DNA of 41,576 nucleotides from Streptomyces boluensis (GTDB taxonomy: Bacteria; Actinomycetota; Actinomycetes; Streptomycetales; Streptomycetaceae), in NCBI RefSeq assembly GCF_009908195.1, contig NZ_JAAAHS010000020.1, positions 1 to 41,576 on the forward strand, read 5' to 3'. The notes beneath the pieces are model-generated. The model worked only from the letters and a program-made list of their open reading frames with translations, did not search any database and was not told the DNA's origin. The position numbers and the translations under genes are program-made. This document shows positions 8,467 through 16,783 of this stretch, piece after piece. Within the stretch, counting starts at the first letter, position 1; every line of letters begins with the position of its first letter.

Positions 8467-9236
8467 AGGTGCTCCGCGCGCAGGAAGTCCTCGACGGTAC
8501 GGACGAGTTCGAGCGGCGTCTCGTCCATGGCGTAGTGCCCGGCCCGGTCGAGCACGGCCAGTTCGGAGCGTACGTAGTGGCGGGACCAGGTCTGCCGCAT
8601 CAGGTCCGCGCCGAGCGCCGGGTCGAGCGCGCCGACGACGGCGAGCGCGGGCACGGTGCTGCCCGCCACCTCCGTGTGGAAGTCCTCGCGGGCCCAGGAG
8701 TCGAGCCAGGCGCGGAACGCCTTCGCGTCGCTGGTGTCGAAGGACTGCCGCACCATCCGCTCCAGCCAGGCGCCCGGCCGGTCGCCGCCGGTCGTGGAGT
8801 CGAGGATGACCCGCCGGCTCTCCGCCCGCTCGGCCGCGGACGCGAACAGCTCCCACTGCTCCGGCGGCAGCGCGAGCCCCGAGGCGGGCACCGGCGACAC
8901 CCCGACGAGCCGCCGCACCCGGTCCGGCACCTGGGCGAGCACCCGCTGCGCCACCGAGCCGCCCATGGAGTGCCCGATCAGCGAGAACCGGTCCCAGCCG
9001 AGGTGGTCGGCGAGCGCCACCAGGTCGGCGGCGCCCTCCCCGGTGGTGTACGCGCCGGACTCGCTCCGCGCCTCCCCGTAGCCGCGCAGGTCCACGAGGG
9101 CGTATGTGAACGACTCCTGGTCCAGGTCGGCGCGCACCCCCGCGTAGGCGCTCCGGTCGGCGAGCCAGCCGTGCACCGCGAAGACCTTGTGGGGTCCGGT
9201 TCCGATGAGGGCGTGGGGCAACAGGAAGGAGGCCAC
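8463..9236 (-). CDS. Alpha/beta hydrolase coupled to P450
   Basis: A 257-residue alpha/beta-hydrolase-fold protein. Motifs in order are V-H-G-W-L (oxyanion region), D-L-R-G-Y-G, the nucleophile elbow G-H-S-M-G-G (Ser), the acid in V-V-G-A-L-D-P, and a C-terminal D-R-A-G-H-Y with the catalytic His. The GTG at 9236 is preferred because GGAG lies five bases upstream; an in-frame GTG at 9251 and an ATG at 9383 are alternatives with poorer signals. The 4-bp overlap with the P450 start implies the two enzymes act in one pathway, for example oxidation followed by ester or lactone hydrolysis. That pathway is inferred. Confidence 0.85.
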   Translation of the reverse strand: MASFLLPHALIGTGPHKVFAVHGWLADRSAYAGVRADLDQESFTYALVDLRGYGEARSESGAYTTGEGAADLVALADHLGWDRFSLIGHSMGGSVAQRVLAQVPDRVRRLVGVSPVPASGLALPPEQWELFASAAERAESRRVILDSTTGGDRPGAWLERMVRQSFDTSDAKAFRAWLDSWAREDFHTEVAGSTVPALAVVGALDPALGADLMRQTWSRHYVRSELAVLDRAGHYAMDETPLELVRTVEDFLRAEHL

Positions 9237-9487
9237 GGTGACTCCGTTCACGAGAGAGAAGGCGGCGCCGGTCGGCCGCGCGCCCCCCAACCTGGCCCCA
9301 ACTCCCCTTTCCGGCAAGGGCGCAGAGTGGTCATGGGGCCGCATGGCGGATGCGGCCCGCGCCCGCCCTGCGCCCCGGTGCAATCCATGTCACATCGGTC
9401 CGAGGGGATTTTTCCGCCGTACGCGGCAACCCCGGCCCCGCTGCGCGACTCCTCCCCGGTGGAACTGAGAGCACTGGAGGTCTCCCG

Positions 9488-10720
9488 TTGAGCCGCACAC
9501 GCCCGAGCCGCATACGCCGCCACACCCCGCTCGGCCGCCGGGCCCGAGCCGCCGCGTATCTGGGCACGGCCACCCTCACCCTGACCCTGACCGCCTGCGG
9601 AAGCGCCGCCGGTGACGCGGGCGCCGACCTGGGCGGCGCCGAGAACGCCACGATCTCGGTGAATCTGAAGGGCGAGCGGGCGAAGCCGGGCGAGCGGGTC
9701 GAGGTGAAGCTGGCCGCGGGCCGCCTCGCGGACGTACGGGTCGGGGACGACAAGGACGGCGAACTCACCGGCCGGATCGCGAAGAGCGGCCGCACCTGGA
9801 CCTCGGACCGCGTGGCCTCGCCCGGCACCGCGTACACGGTGACGGCGAAGGACGACCGCGGCCGTACGGCGAAGCGGACGTTCGCGACGGAGGCGGCGGG
9901 TCGGGTCAACAAGCTCACCCTCGCCCCCGGGAACAGGACCACGGTGGGCGTCGCCCAGCCCCTGTCGATCGTCTTCGACAACCCGGTGAAGAACAAGAAG
10001 GACGTGGAGCGGCACCTCAAGGTCACCACGTCCAACGGCACAGAGGGTACGGAGGGCTCATGGGGGTGGATCACCGACTACTCCGGCAAGGACCGCGTCG
10101 ACTGGCGCCCGAAGGAGTACTGGAAGCCCGGCACCGAGGTGAAGCTCGCCGCCGACCTCGACGGCGTGAACTCCGGTACGGGCGGCGGCTGGTTCGTACG
10201 CGACTACGACACGTCGTTCACGATCGGCCGGAGCCAGCAGGTCACCGTCGACCTGGACAGCAAGCGCCTGACCCTCGCCCAGGACGGCAAGGCGGTCCGC
10301 TCCGTCCCGATGTCGGCCGGCACCCCCGGCGGCGACAAGGCCTCGTGGGGCGGGGTGAACGTGCTGATGGCGAAGGAGGGCACGATCAGGATGAACTCCG
10401 AGACGGTCGGCCTCGGCGACGCCTACGACAAGATGGTCGACCACTCGATGCGGCTGACCTGGTCGGGCATGTACGCACACGCGGCGCCGTGGAACGCCTC
10501 GTACTTCGGCAACACCAACCACAGTTCGGGCTGTGTCGGCATGAGCGACGGCGACGCCGGGTGGCTCTACGCGGCGGCGCAGGTCGGCGACCCGTTCGTC
10601 ACGAAGGGCTCGGGCCACAAGGGCACCGCGGACGTGGGCAACGGCTACGGGCTCTGGAACCTGAGCTGGGACGAGTGGCAGGCCAAGAGCGCGCTGCACG
10701 GCGGTGGCGAGTCCCAGTGA
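9488..10720 (+). CDS. L,D-transpeptidase lipoprotein
   Basis: A 410-residue cell-wall enzyme starting at a TTG with GGAGG seven bases upstream. A basic N-terminus and hydrophobic run end in the lipobox L-T-A-C (Cys37), so it is membrane-anchored on the outer face. Two Ig-like domains follow (about residues 50-250), then a YkuD catalytic domain with H-S-S-G-C-V-G-M, where Cys349 is the nucleophile. It makes 3-3 cross-links between meso-/LL-diaminopimelate residues of peptidoglycan or attaches proteins to the wall. Architecture matches the actinobacterial LdtMt2-like type. The gene is transcribed towards the secreted peptidase gene 95 bp downstream. Confidence 0.92.
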   Translation: MSRTRPSRIRRHTPLGRRARAAAYLGTATLTLTLTACGSAAGDAGADLGGAENATISVNLKGERAKPGERVEVKLAAGRLADVRVGDDKDGELTGRIAKSGRTWTSDRVASPGTAYTVTAKDDRGRTAKRTFATEAAGRVNKLTLAPGNRTTVGVAQPLSIVFDNPVKNKKDVERHLKVTTSNGTEGTEGSWGWITDYSGKDRVDWRPKEYWKPGTEVKLAADLDGVNSGTGGGWFVRDYDTSFTIGRSQQVTVDLDSKRLTLAQDGKAVRSVPMSAGTPGGDKASWGGVNVLMAKEGTIRMNSETVGLGDAYDKMVDHSMRLTWSGMYAHAAPWNASYFGNTNHSSGCVGMSDGDAGWLYAAAQVGDPFVTKGSGHKGTADVGNGYGLWNLSWDEWQAKSALHGGGESQ

Positions 10721-10722
10721 TC

Positions 10723-10787
10723 GTTACTTTGGCGTAACTTACCGACGGGTTACCTTGGGTAAACGCCAGAGGTTACCGTCGGGTCAC
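10723..10787. promoter_or_regulatory. Cluster of GTTAC-type repeats upstream of secreted peptidase
   Basis: Three related sites occur in 65 bp: GTTAC-N6-GTAAC (10723-10738), GGTTACC-TTG-GGTAAAC (10748-10764) and GGTTACC followed by GGGTCAC (10771-10787). The last two begin 23 bp apart, close to twice an 11-bp unit, and units such as GGTTACC and GGTCACT resemble the 11-bp direct-repeat units of Streptomyces PHO boxes (consensus G-T/G-TCA). The arrangement can also be read as inverted repeats. It probably controls the downstream peptidase gene; regulator identity is inference. Confidence 0.4.
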
Positions 10788-10815
10788 TTTCACATCGGAC
10801 CGTGAGGAGTGACCC

Positions 10816-12417
10816 GTGGGACCCGTGGGAGAACCGCGTCGCAAGGCCCTGCGCAGCACCGCCGCAGGCACACTCTCGGCGGCCCTGGTCGCGGGCGCCG
10901 CCTTCGGCCTGGCCCCCGCCGCCCAGGCCGCACCCGCCACACAGACCACCACCACCGCGGACGTGTGCTTCGTCGACATCGCGGGCGACGGCGGCACCGT
11001 ACTGAAGGCCAATGTCTTCACCCCCGGCGACGCCAAGCCGGGCGCGCACTACCCGACGATCGTGCTGCCCACCAGCTGGGCCATGCCGCAGATCGAGTAC
11101 GTCGCGCAGGCCAAGAAGCTCGCCGACTCCGGCTATGTGGTGGTCAGTTACAACTCGCGCGGCTTCTGGCAGTCCGGCGGCGAGATCGAGACCGCGGGCC
11201 CCGAGGACATCGCCGACGCCCGCAAGGTGATCGACTGGACCCTCGCCCACACCCCGGCCGACCCCGACCGGATCGGCATGGCGGGTGTCTCGTACGGCGC
11301 GGGCATCAGCCTGCTCGCCGCCGCCCACGACAAGCGGATCAAGGCGGTCGCGGCACTCAGCGGCTGGGCCGACCTGATCGGCTCGATCTACTCGGGCCGC
11401 ACCCAGCACCTCCAGGCGGCGGGGCTGCTCGGCGGCGCGGGCGTGCTCACCGGCCGCCCGAGCGCCGAACTCACGCAGACGCTCAAGGACTTCACCAGCT
11501 CCAACCTGGACAAGGAGGAGGAGATGATCGCGTGGGGCAAGAAGCGCTCCCCCGCGACCTACCTCGACGCCCTCAACAAGAACGGCACCGCCGTCATGCT
11601 CGGCAACGCCTGGGGCGACTCCCTCTTCCCGCCCAACCAGTACGCCGACTTCTACGAGAAGCTCACCGGCCCCAAGCGCCTGGAGTTCCGCCCCGGCGAC
11701 CACGCCACCGCCGAGGCCACCGGCCTGCTCGGCCTGCCCAACGACGTATGGACCAACTCGCAGCGCTGGTTCGACCGTTACCTCAAGGACGAGCACAACG
11801 GCATCGACCAGGAGCAGCCGGTCCAGCTCAAGCCCCGCACGGACGGCGCGTACGAAGGCTATGCGGACTGGAAGTCGGTCGGCGCGGACCGCCGCAAGAT
11901 CGACCTCGGCGGCACCCACACCCTGCGTACCAATGTCGACTCGGGCGCCAACGGCGGCACCGTGATGCTGACCGGTCTCCTCGACCAGTTCACGAAGCTC
12001 CCGCCGCTGGCGTCGATCCCGCTGCTGCCGCGCTCGTACGCGGCGGTCTGGCAGTCGGAGAAGTACGCGAGCCCTGGGCGGGTGCGCGGCACCGCGAAGG
12101 TGCACACCACGGTCACGAGCACCGAGTCGAGCGGCACCCTCGTCGCGTATCTCTACGACGTGGGCCCGCTCGGCGTCGGCAAGCTGGTCAGCCACGCGCC
12201 GTACACCTTCCACGACAAGGCGCCCGGCCGGGCGTTCGGCGTGGACCTGGAGTTGTTCTCCACGGCCTACGACGTCCCGGCCGGGCATCGCCTCGCCGTG
12301 GTGGTCGACACGGCCGACCCGCTCTACATCGAGCACAACCCGACCGGCGCGCAGCTGACCTTCTCCTCCCCCGCGGCCGACCCGAGTTACGTGTCGGTCC
12401 CGCTGCGCGAGCAGTGA
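10816..12417 (+). CDS. Secreted S15-type (CocE/X-Pro dipeptidyl-peptidase-like) hydrolase
   Basis: A 533-residue exported protein with a GTG start, GAGGAG ribosome binding site and a Sec signal peptide ending A-Q-A-A near residue 39. The catalytic alpha/beta-hydrolase domain has Y-N-S-R-G-F and the elbow G-V-S-Y-G with nucleophile Ser159; an Asp near N-A-W-G-D and a His in P-G-D-H-A probably complete the triad. The C-terminal ~150 residues form the jelly-roll typical of the X-Pro dipeptidyl-peptidase S15 / CocE group. It likely removes dipeptides or hydrolyses esters outside the cell. Which of the two activities applies cannot be told from sequence. Confidence 0.85.
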   Translation: MGPVGEPRRKALRSTAAGTLSAALVAGAAFGLAPAAQAAPATQTTTTADVCFVDIAGDGGTVLKANVFTPGDAKPGAHYPTIVLPTSWAMPQIEYVAQAKKLADSGYVVVSYNSRGFWQSGGEIETAGPEDIADARKVIDWTLAHTPADPDRIGMAGVSYGAGISLLAAAHDKRIKAVAALSGWADLIGSIYSGRTQHLQAAGLLGGAGVLTGRPSAELTQTLKDFTSSNLDKEEEMIAWGKKRSPATYLDALNKNGTAVMLGNAWGDSLFPPNQYADFYEKLTGPKRLEFRPGDHATAEATGLLGLPNDVWTNSQRWFDRYLKDEHNGIDQEQPVQLKPRTDGAYEGYADWKSVGADRRKIDLGGTHTLRTNVDSGANGGTVMLTGLLDQFTKLPPLASIPLLPRSYAAVWQSEKYASPGRVRGTAKVHTTVTSTESSGTLVAYLYDVGPLGVGKLVSHAPYTFHDKAPGRAFGVDLELFSTAYDVPAGHRLAVVVDTADPLYIEHNPTGAQLTFSSPAADPSYVSVPLREQ

Positions 12418-12423
12418 TCTCCG

Positions 12424-12475
12424 GCTGCTGCCGGGTCGGCTTGGCTCTACGAGCTACTGCGCACCCGGCAGCAGC
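12424..12475. terminator. Bidirectional hairpin between convergent genes
   Basis: GCTGCTGCCGGGT (12424-12436) is perfectly complementary to ACCCGGCAGCAGC (12463-12475), a 13-bp stem around a 26-base loop. It lies just after the secreted peptidase stop and includes the final codons and the TAG of gluD on the other strand. It is therefore placed to end both transcripts. Confidence 0.65.
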
Positions 12476-13326
12476 GTCCCTGGTTCGGCCGGGGCTACGT
12501 GCACGGCCTCCGTCTTGGGACTGCGCCTCTGCCGCTTGGACACCCAGGTGGCGAACCACGACAGAAGCATGCACATCCCGATGTAGATCGGTGAGATCAC
12601 CATCACCACGGGGATGAACGGCAAATCGTAGTCGAGATTCGAGGCGATGAGTTTGCCCGCGTGCAGGAACTCCTCGTAGGTGATGAGGTACCCGAGCGAG
12701 GTGTCCTTCAGGGCGACCACCAGCTGGCTGATGATGGCGGGCAGCATGGCCCGTACCCCCTGCGGGGCCAGGACGTAGTTCATGACCTGCGTCTTGCGCA
12801 TGCCGAGCGAGTACGCGGCCTCCCGCTGGCCGCGCTCGACGGAGTTGATGCCGGAGCGGAACACCTCGGCGAGCACCGAGCCGTTGTAGAGCGTCAGTCC
12901 GGCGACGAGCGCGGGCAGCGGCTGCACCTTCAGGGCCACGAAGATGAAGAAGATCATCACGAGGACCGGCATCGCGCGGAAGAACTCGACGATCAGGGTG
13001 GCCAGCCAGCGCACCGGCTTGTGGTCGGATAGCCGCCCCACCGCGAGCACCGTGCCGAGCGCGAGCGAGAGCACCGCGGCGATGGCGAAGGCCTTGAGCG
13101 TGTTGCCGAGGCCCCGCAGCAGCAGCTCCTGGATGCCCTTGTACTCGAAGGGTGTCCACTTGGTGGCGGTGAACTGCTCGGTGTCGAAGAGCAGATACAG
13201 GACCCAGGCCACGAGCCCCACGATGAGCAGGGTCGAGAGCACGCCGTACGCGAAGTGCCGCTTACGGGTGTTCGGCCCGGGGATGTCGTACAGGGCGGAC
13301 GAGTCGTGCTGTGCGGTCGCGGTCAT
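12454..13326 (-). CDS. gluD: Glutamate ABC transporter permease GluD
   Basis: A 290-residue inner-membrane permease of the polar amino-acid (HisM/GlnP) type. After a hydrophilic N-terminus there is a first membrane helix near residues 28-48, then the MetI-like transmembrane domain. The EAA loop reads E-A-A-Y-S-L-G-M-R, which docks on the ATPase GluA. The ATG overlaps the stop of gluC (ATGA), so translation is coupled. Gene order A-B-C-D and sizes match the glutamate systems of Corynebacterium and Streptomyces; glutamate specificity is inferred from that synteny. Confidence 0.9.
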   Translation of the reverse strand: MTATAQHDSSALYDIPGPNTRKRHFAYGVLSTLLIVGLVAWVLYLLFDTEQFTATKWTPFEYKGIQELLLRGLGNTLKAFAIAAVLSLALGTVLAVGRLSDHKPVRWLATLIVEFFRAMPVLVMIFFIFVALKVQPLPALVAGLTLYNGSVLAEVFRSGINSVERGQREAAYSLGMRKTQVMNYVLAPQGVRAMLPAIISQLVVALKDTSLGYLITYEEFLHAGKLIASNLDYDLPFIPVVMVISPIYIGMCMLLSWFATWVSKRQRRSPKTEAVHVAPAEPGTLLPGAQ

Positions 13327-13967
13327 CGGGCGACTCCCCAGCGCTTCTCCATGTAGTTGAAGATCGCGCTGATGGTGAGGGTGATGATGAGGTAGCCGAG
13401 CGCGATCCAGACGAAGGTCCAGATGATGCTGTAGCCCAGCTCGTTGAGGGTCTTGTAGGTGCCGAGGAGCTCGGTGACGCTGAACGCGCCCGCGATGGCC
13501 GAGTTCTTGGCGAGCGCGATGAGGGTGGACCCGACCGGCGGGATCACGGAGCGGAAGGCCTGCGGCAGCACGACGCTGTTGAGGGTCTGCCCGAAGCTCA
13601 TCCCGAGACTGCGCGCCGCCTCGCCCTGCCCCTTGGGCACGGTGTTGATGCCGGAGCGCAGCGCCTCGCAGATGAACGCGGAGGTGTAGCAGCCGAGCGC
13701 GAGGATCGCGAACACCTTGAAGGGCAGCACGAGTCCGAAGCGCGGCAGCCCGAGCAGCACCGCGAAGAACAGCAGCGTCAGCGGGGTGTTGCGCAGCACC
13801 GCCACCCAGACGGCGCCGAACACCCGGAACGAGCCGACGGGCGCGACCCGGAACGACGCCATCAGGAAGCCGAGCACGAGCGCCAACAGCGAGGCGTACA
13901 CGGTGAGTTCGACGGTGCCGACGAAGCCCTCCACATAGGTGGAGAAGTTGTCTGTCAGTACGTACAT
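13323..13967 (-). CDS. gluC: Glutamate ABC transporter permease GluC
   Basis: A 214-residue inner-membrane permease with about five transmembrane helices. The EAA loop is E-A-A-R-S-L-G-M-S, preceded by the R-S-G-I-N-T segment typical of polar amino-acid permeases. The ATG follows AAGGGGG five bases upstream, just after the gluB stop. It pairs with GluD to form the translocation channel for glutamate or related acidic amino acids. Confidence 0.9.
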   Translation of the reverse strand: MYVLTDNFSTYVEGFVGTVELTVYASLLALVLGFLMASFRVAPVGSFRVFGAVWVAVLRNTPLTLLFFAVLLGLPRFGLVLPFKVFAILALGCYTSAFICEALRSGINTVPKGQGEAARSLGMSFGQTLNSVVLPQAFRSVIPPVGSTLIALAKNSAIAGAFSVTELLGTYKTLNELGYSIIWTFVWIALGYLIITLTISAIFNYMEKRWGVAR

Positions 13968-13978
13968 GACGGCCCCCT

Positions 13979-14911
13979 TCAGCTCGCCGGATAGCGGTCG
14001 ATGGCGGGCGGCGTCGGCGCCGGCACGCCGGACAGGCCGAGGGTGGCTTCGTACGCCTTCTTCCAGTCGCCGTTCTTCTCGTGCTGCTCGAGGGCGTCGT
14101 CGATGGCGAAGCGCAGCGCGTTGTCGCTCCGCGGCACACCGATGCCGTACGGCTCCTCGGAGAAGGGCTTGCCGACCAGCTTGAGCTCCTCGGGCACCTT
14201 GGCCGCGTACCCCTGGAGGATCGCGTCGTCGGTGGTGACCGCGTCGACCTGGTAGGTCAGCAGGTTGTCGACGCAGATCGAGTACGTGTCGTACGCGACG
14301 AGTTCAGCCTTCGGGTAGTCGGACTGGATGCGCTGGTACGGGGTGGAGCCCGCGGCCGAGCAGACCTTCTTGCCGGCCAGGTCCTGCGGGCCCTTGATGT
14401 CGTCCTCGTCCTTGCGCACCAACAGGCCCTGGCCCGCCATGAAGTACGGGCCGGCGAAGCCGACGAGCTTCTTGCGGTTGTCGTTGATGGTGTAGGTGCC
14501 GACGTAGTAGTCGATCTGGCCGTTCTGCAGGGCGGTCTCGCGGTTGGCCGAGGCGATCGTCTTGAACTGGATCGTCTTCGGGTCGAAGCCCAGGGACGCC
14601 GAGACCATCTTGGCGATCTCGATGTCGAAGCCGGTGTAGCCGCCGCCCGCCGGGTCCTTCTCGCCGAGGTAGGGCTGGTCCTCCTTGGCGCCCACCACGA
14701 GCCGGCCGCGCTTCTTGGCCTTCTTCCAGGTCGACGAGTCGGGCAGCTGGAACCCTTGCGCCACTTGGTACTTGGGCAGGTCCTCGGGTTTGGGACCCTT
14801 GACCGGCGGGCTGCCCTCCTTGCCGCAGGCGGTGGCGGCGAGTGCGGTGAGCGCGAGCACGGCGAGCGCCTTGGCGACCCGGCCCGCGGACATACGTGTC
14901 GTACGGATCAT
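13979..14911 (-). CDS. gluB: Glutamate-binding lipoprotein GluB
   Basis: A 310-residue solute-binding protein anchored by a lipobox (A-A-T-A-C, Cys29) to the outside of the membrane. The family-3 SBP pattern is clear: G-Y-T-G-F-D-I-E-I-A-K, the ligand-contact segment D-Y-Y-V-G-T-Y-T-I, and a hinge segment with K-V-C-S-A-A-G-S-T. It captures glutamate and delivers it to GluCD. It lies 16 bp after gluA in the same operon. An internal ATG seven codons in is an alternative start; both leave the signal peptide intact. Confidence 0.9.
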   Translation of the reverse strand: MIRTTRMSAGRVAKALAVLALTALAATACGKEGSPPVKGPKPEDLPKYQVAQGFQLPDSSTWKKAKKRGRLVVGAKEDQPYLGEKDPAGGGYTGFDIEIAKMVSASLGFDPKTIQFKTIASANRETALQNGQIDYYVGTYTINDNRKKLVGFAGPYFMAGQGLLVRKDEDDIKGPQDLAGKKVCSAAGSTPYQRIQSDYPKAELVAYDTYSICVDNLLTYQVDAVTTDDAILQGYAAKVPEELKLVGKPFSEEPYGIGVPRSDNALRFAIDDALEQHEKNGDWKKAYEATLGLSGVPAPTPPAIDRYPAS

Positions 14912-14927
14912 CGGTGCGCGGCCCCCG

Positions 14928-15671
<744 letters not shown>

Positions 15672-15788
15672 GCCCAGCCCTACCCACTCTTCGCTGTATC
15701 GCAGTCCGCGCAAACTATCCGTAGTAATACGGGACTTAAGAGACGACACGCACCTGCCGGGCATTAACCGTATTTCCGGCGGCGAGGG

Positions 15789-16229
15789 TCAGGCCTCGGC
15801 CGCTTCCGCGTACACCTGGGACAGTTCGGGGGCGCCGCCGACCGCCCAGTCGAGGCCCGCCTCGACCACGTGGATCTCCCGCCCCGAGGCGAGCCGCACC
15901 ACCGGATGACCGCCGGGCCACACGTGCCAGACGGCGCCGGGGACAGTGCGGACGATCACGGTGCCGAGGTAGAGCCCCGCGTCGTTGCCGAGCCACGGCA
16001 GCAGCTCCGGGTCGTCGCGCCAGCGCGGCGTCAACTGGTCCAGAGCCTCCAACGAGGCGGCACTGTCGTCGAGTTCGAGGCCCGACTCGCCGACCTGCGC
16101 GCGCAGCAGCTCGCACTCCGAGAGCAACTCGGCCACGCCGTCCGGGTTCTCCTCGAAGGCGACGGCGAGGCCGGTGCCCGGCTCATCGGCCCGCCGCCCG
16201 AGCCACTTGTCCAGGAAAGGCATCTTCAT
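15789..16229 (-). CDS. DUF6278 family protein
   Basis: A 146-residue acidic soluble protein. Segments such as D-P-E-G/D-G-V-A-E-L-L-S-E-C-E, P-R-W-R-D-D-P-E-L-L-P-W-L-G and D-A-G-L-Y-L-G-T-V-I-V-R-T are those I associate from memory with DUF6278, a streptomycete family of unknown role. No signal peptide or membrane helix is present. It stands alone upstream of the glu operon, on the same strand but 117 bp from gluA. Function is unknown. Confidence 0.75.
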   Translation of the reverse strand: MKMPFLDKWLGRRADEPGTGLAVAFEENPDGVAELLSECELLRAQVGESGLELDDSAASLEALDQLTPRWRDDPELLPWLGNDAGLYLGTVIVRTVPGAVWHVWPGGHPVVRLASGREIHVVEAGLDWAVGGAPELSQVYAEAAEA

Positions 16230-16452
16230 GATCCACGCTCCGCCGATTCGGCCCCAATAGCCCTAAATGGCTGTCACTTAGTCGTAGTTGCACTAGATCA
16301 CCTTCGGGTCGCCGCCCCGGAACCCGACACGTCGGCCGCCTTACCCCAATTGTGCGGGCACCTTCCGTTTGCGGGGACCCGTCCCCCTCGAAAAAAGCCT
16401 TCTGTGATCGTGCGGTAGCGGATTGTCAGACCGTGCCCCTAGGCTTCACTCC

Positions 16453-16632
16453 ATGTCCCCCAACTACGAGCCCCGCGGTGGCACACCCTCGGCCGCGGAG
16501 ATCAACGCACAGATACGCGAGCTCTGGTCCCGTACGGACGGCCGGCTCTCCGAGGACCAGCGCAGGGAGTACGCACGGCTGGTCACTCTCTGGGCCGCGG
16601 CGGTGCGCGACGGGGTCGTCGAGGCGGCCTGA
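16453..16632 (+). CDS. Small conserved hypothetical protein
   Basis: A 59-residue charged helical protein starting MSPNYEPRGGTPSAAEINAQ, with I-R-E-L-W and E-Y-A-R-L-V-T-L-W-A-A-A-V-R-D segments that look like two amphipathic helices. The ATG has TAGGCT (16440-16445) seven bases upstream, the spacing of a leaderless transcript. An in-frame TTG at 16423 would add ten residues, but they overlap the promoter hexamer. I know similar small proteins in streptomycetes but no function. Confidence 0.6.
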   Translation: MSPNYEPRGGTPSAAEINAQIRELWSRTDGRLSEDQRREYARLVTLWAAAVRDGVVEAA

Positions 16633-16783
16633 CCCGGCGGGGGGTTTACGGCAACTTTCCCAACTTCCTTGAATTCAGAGCGAGTTCAGACGCCGGACAT
16701 TGACGGGTTCCCCACCTCTCCTTAGCTTCTTGGCGCATCTGTCGTCATAAGGCCTCACCTCGGTGAGTGGGAGGAGATCGTCC

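Noticed and set aside
12809-14139. Minus-strand open frames extending upstream of gluD and overlapping gluC
   Set aside because: ATGA overlap and MetI-like domains define gluD and gluC; the extensions are out-of-frame shadows.
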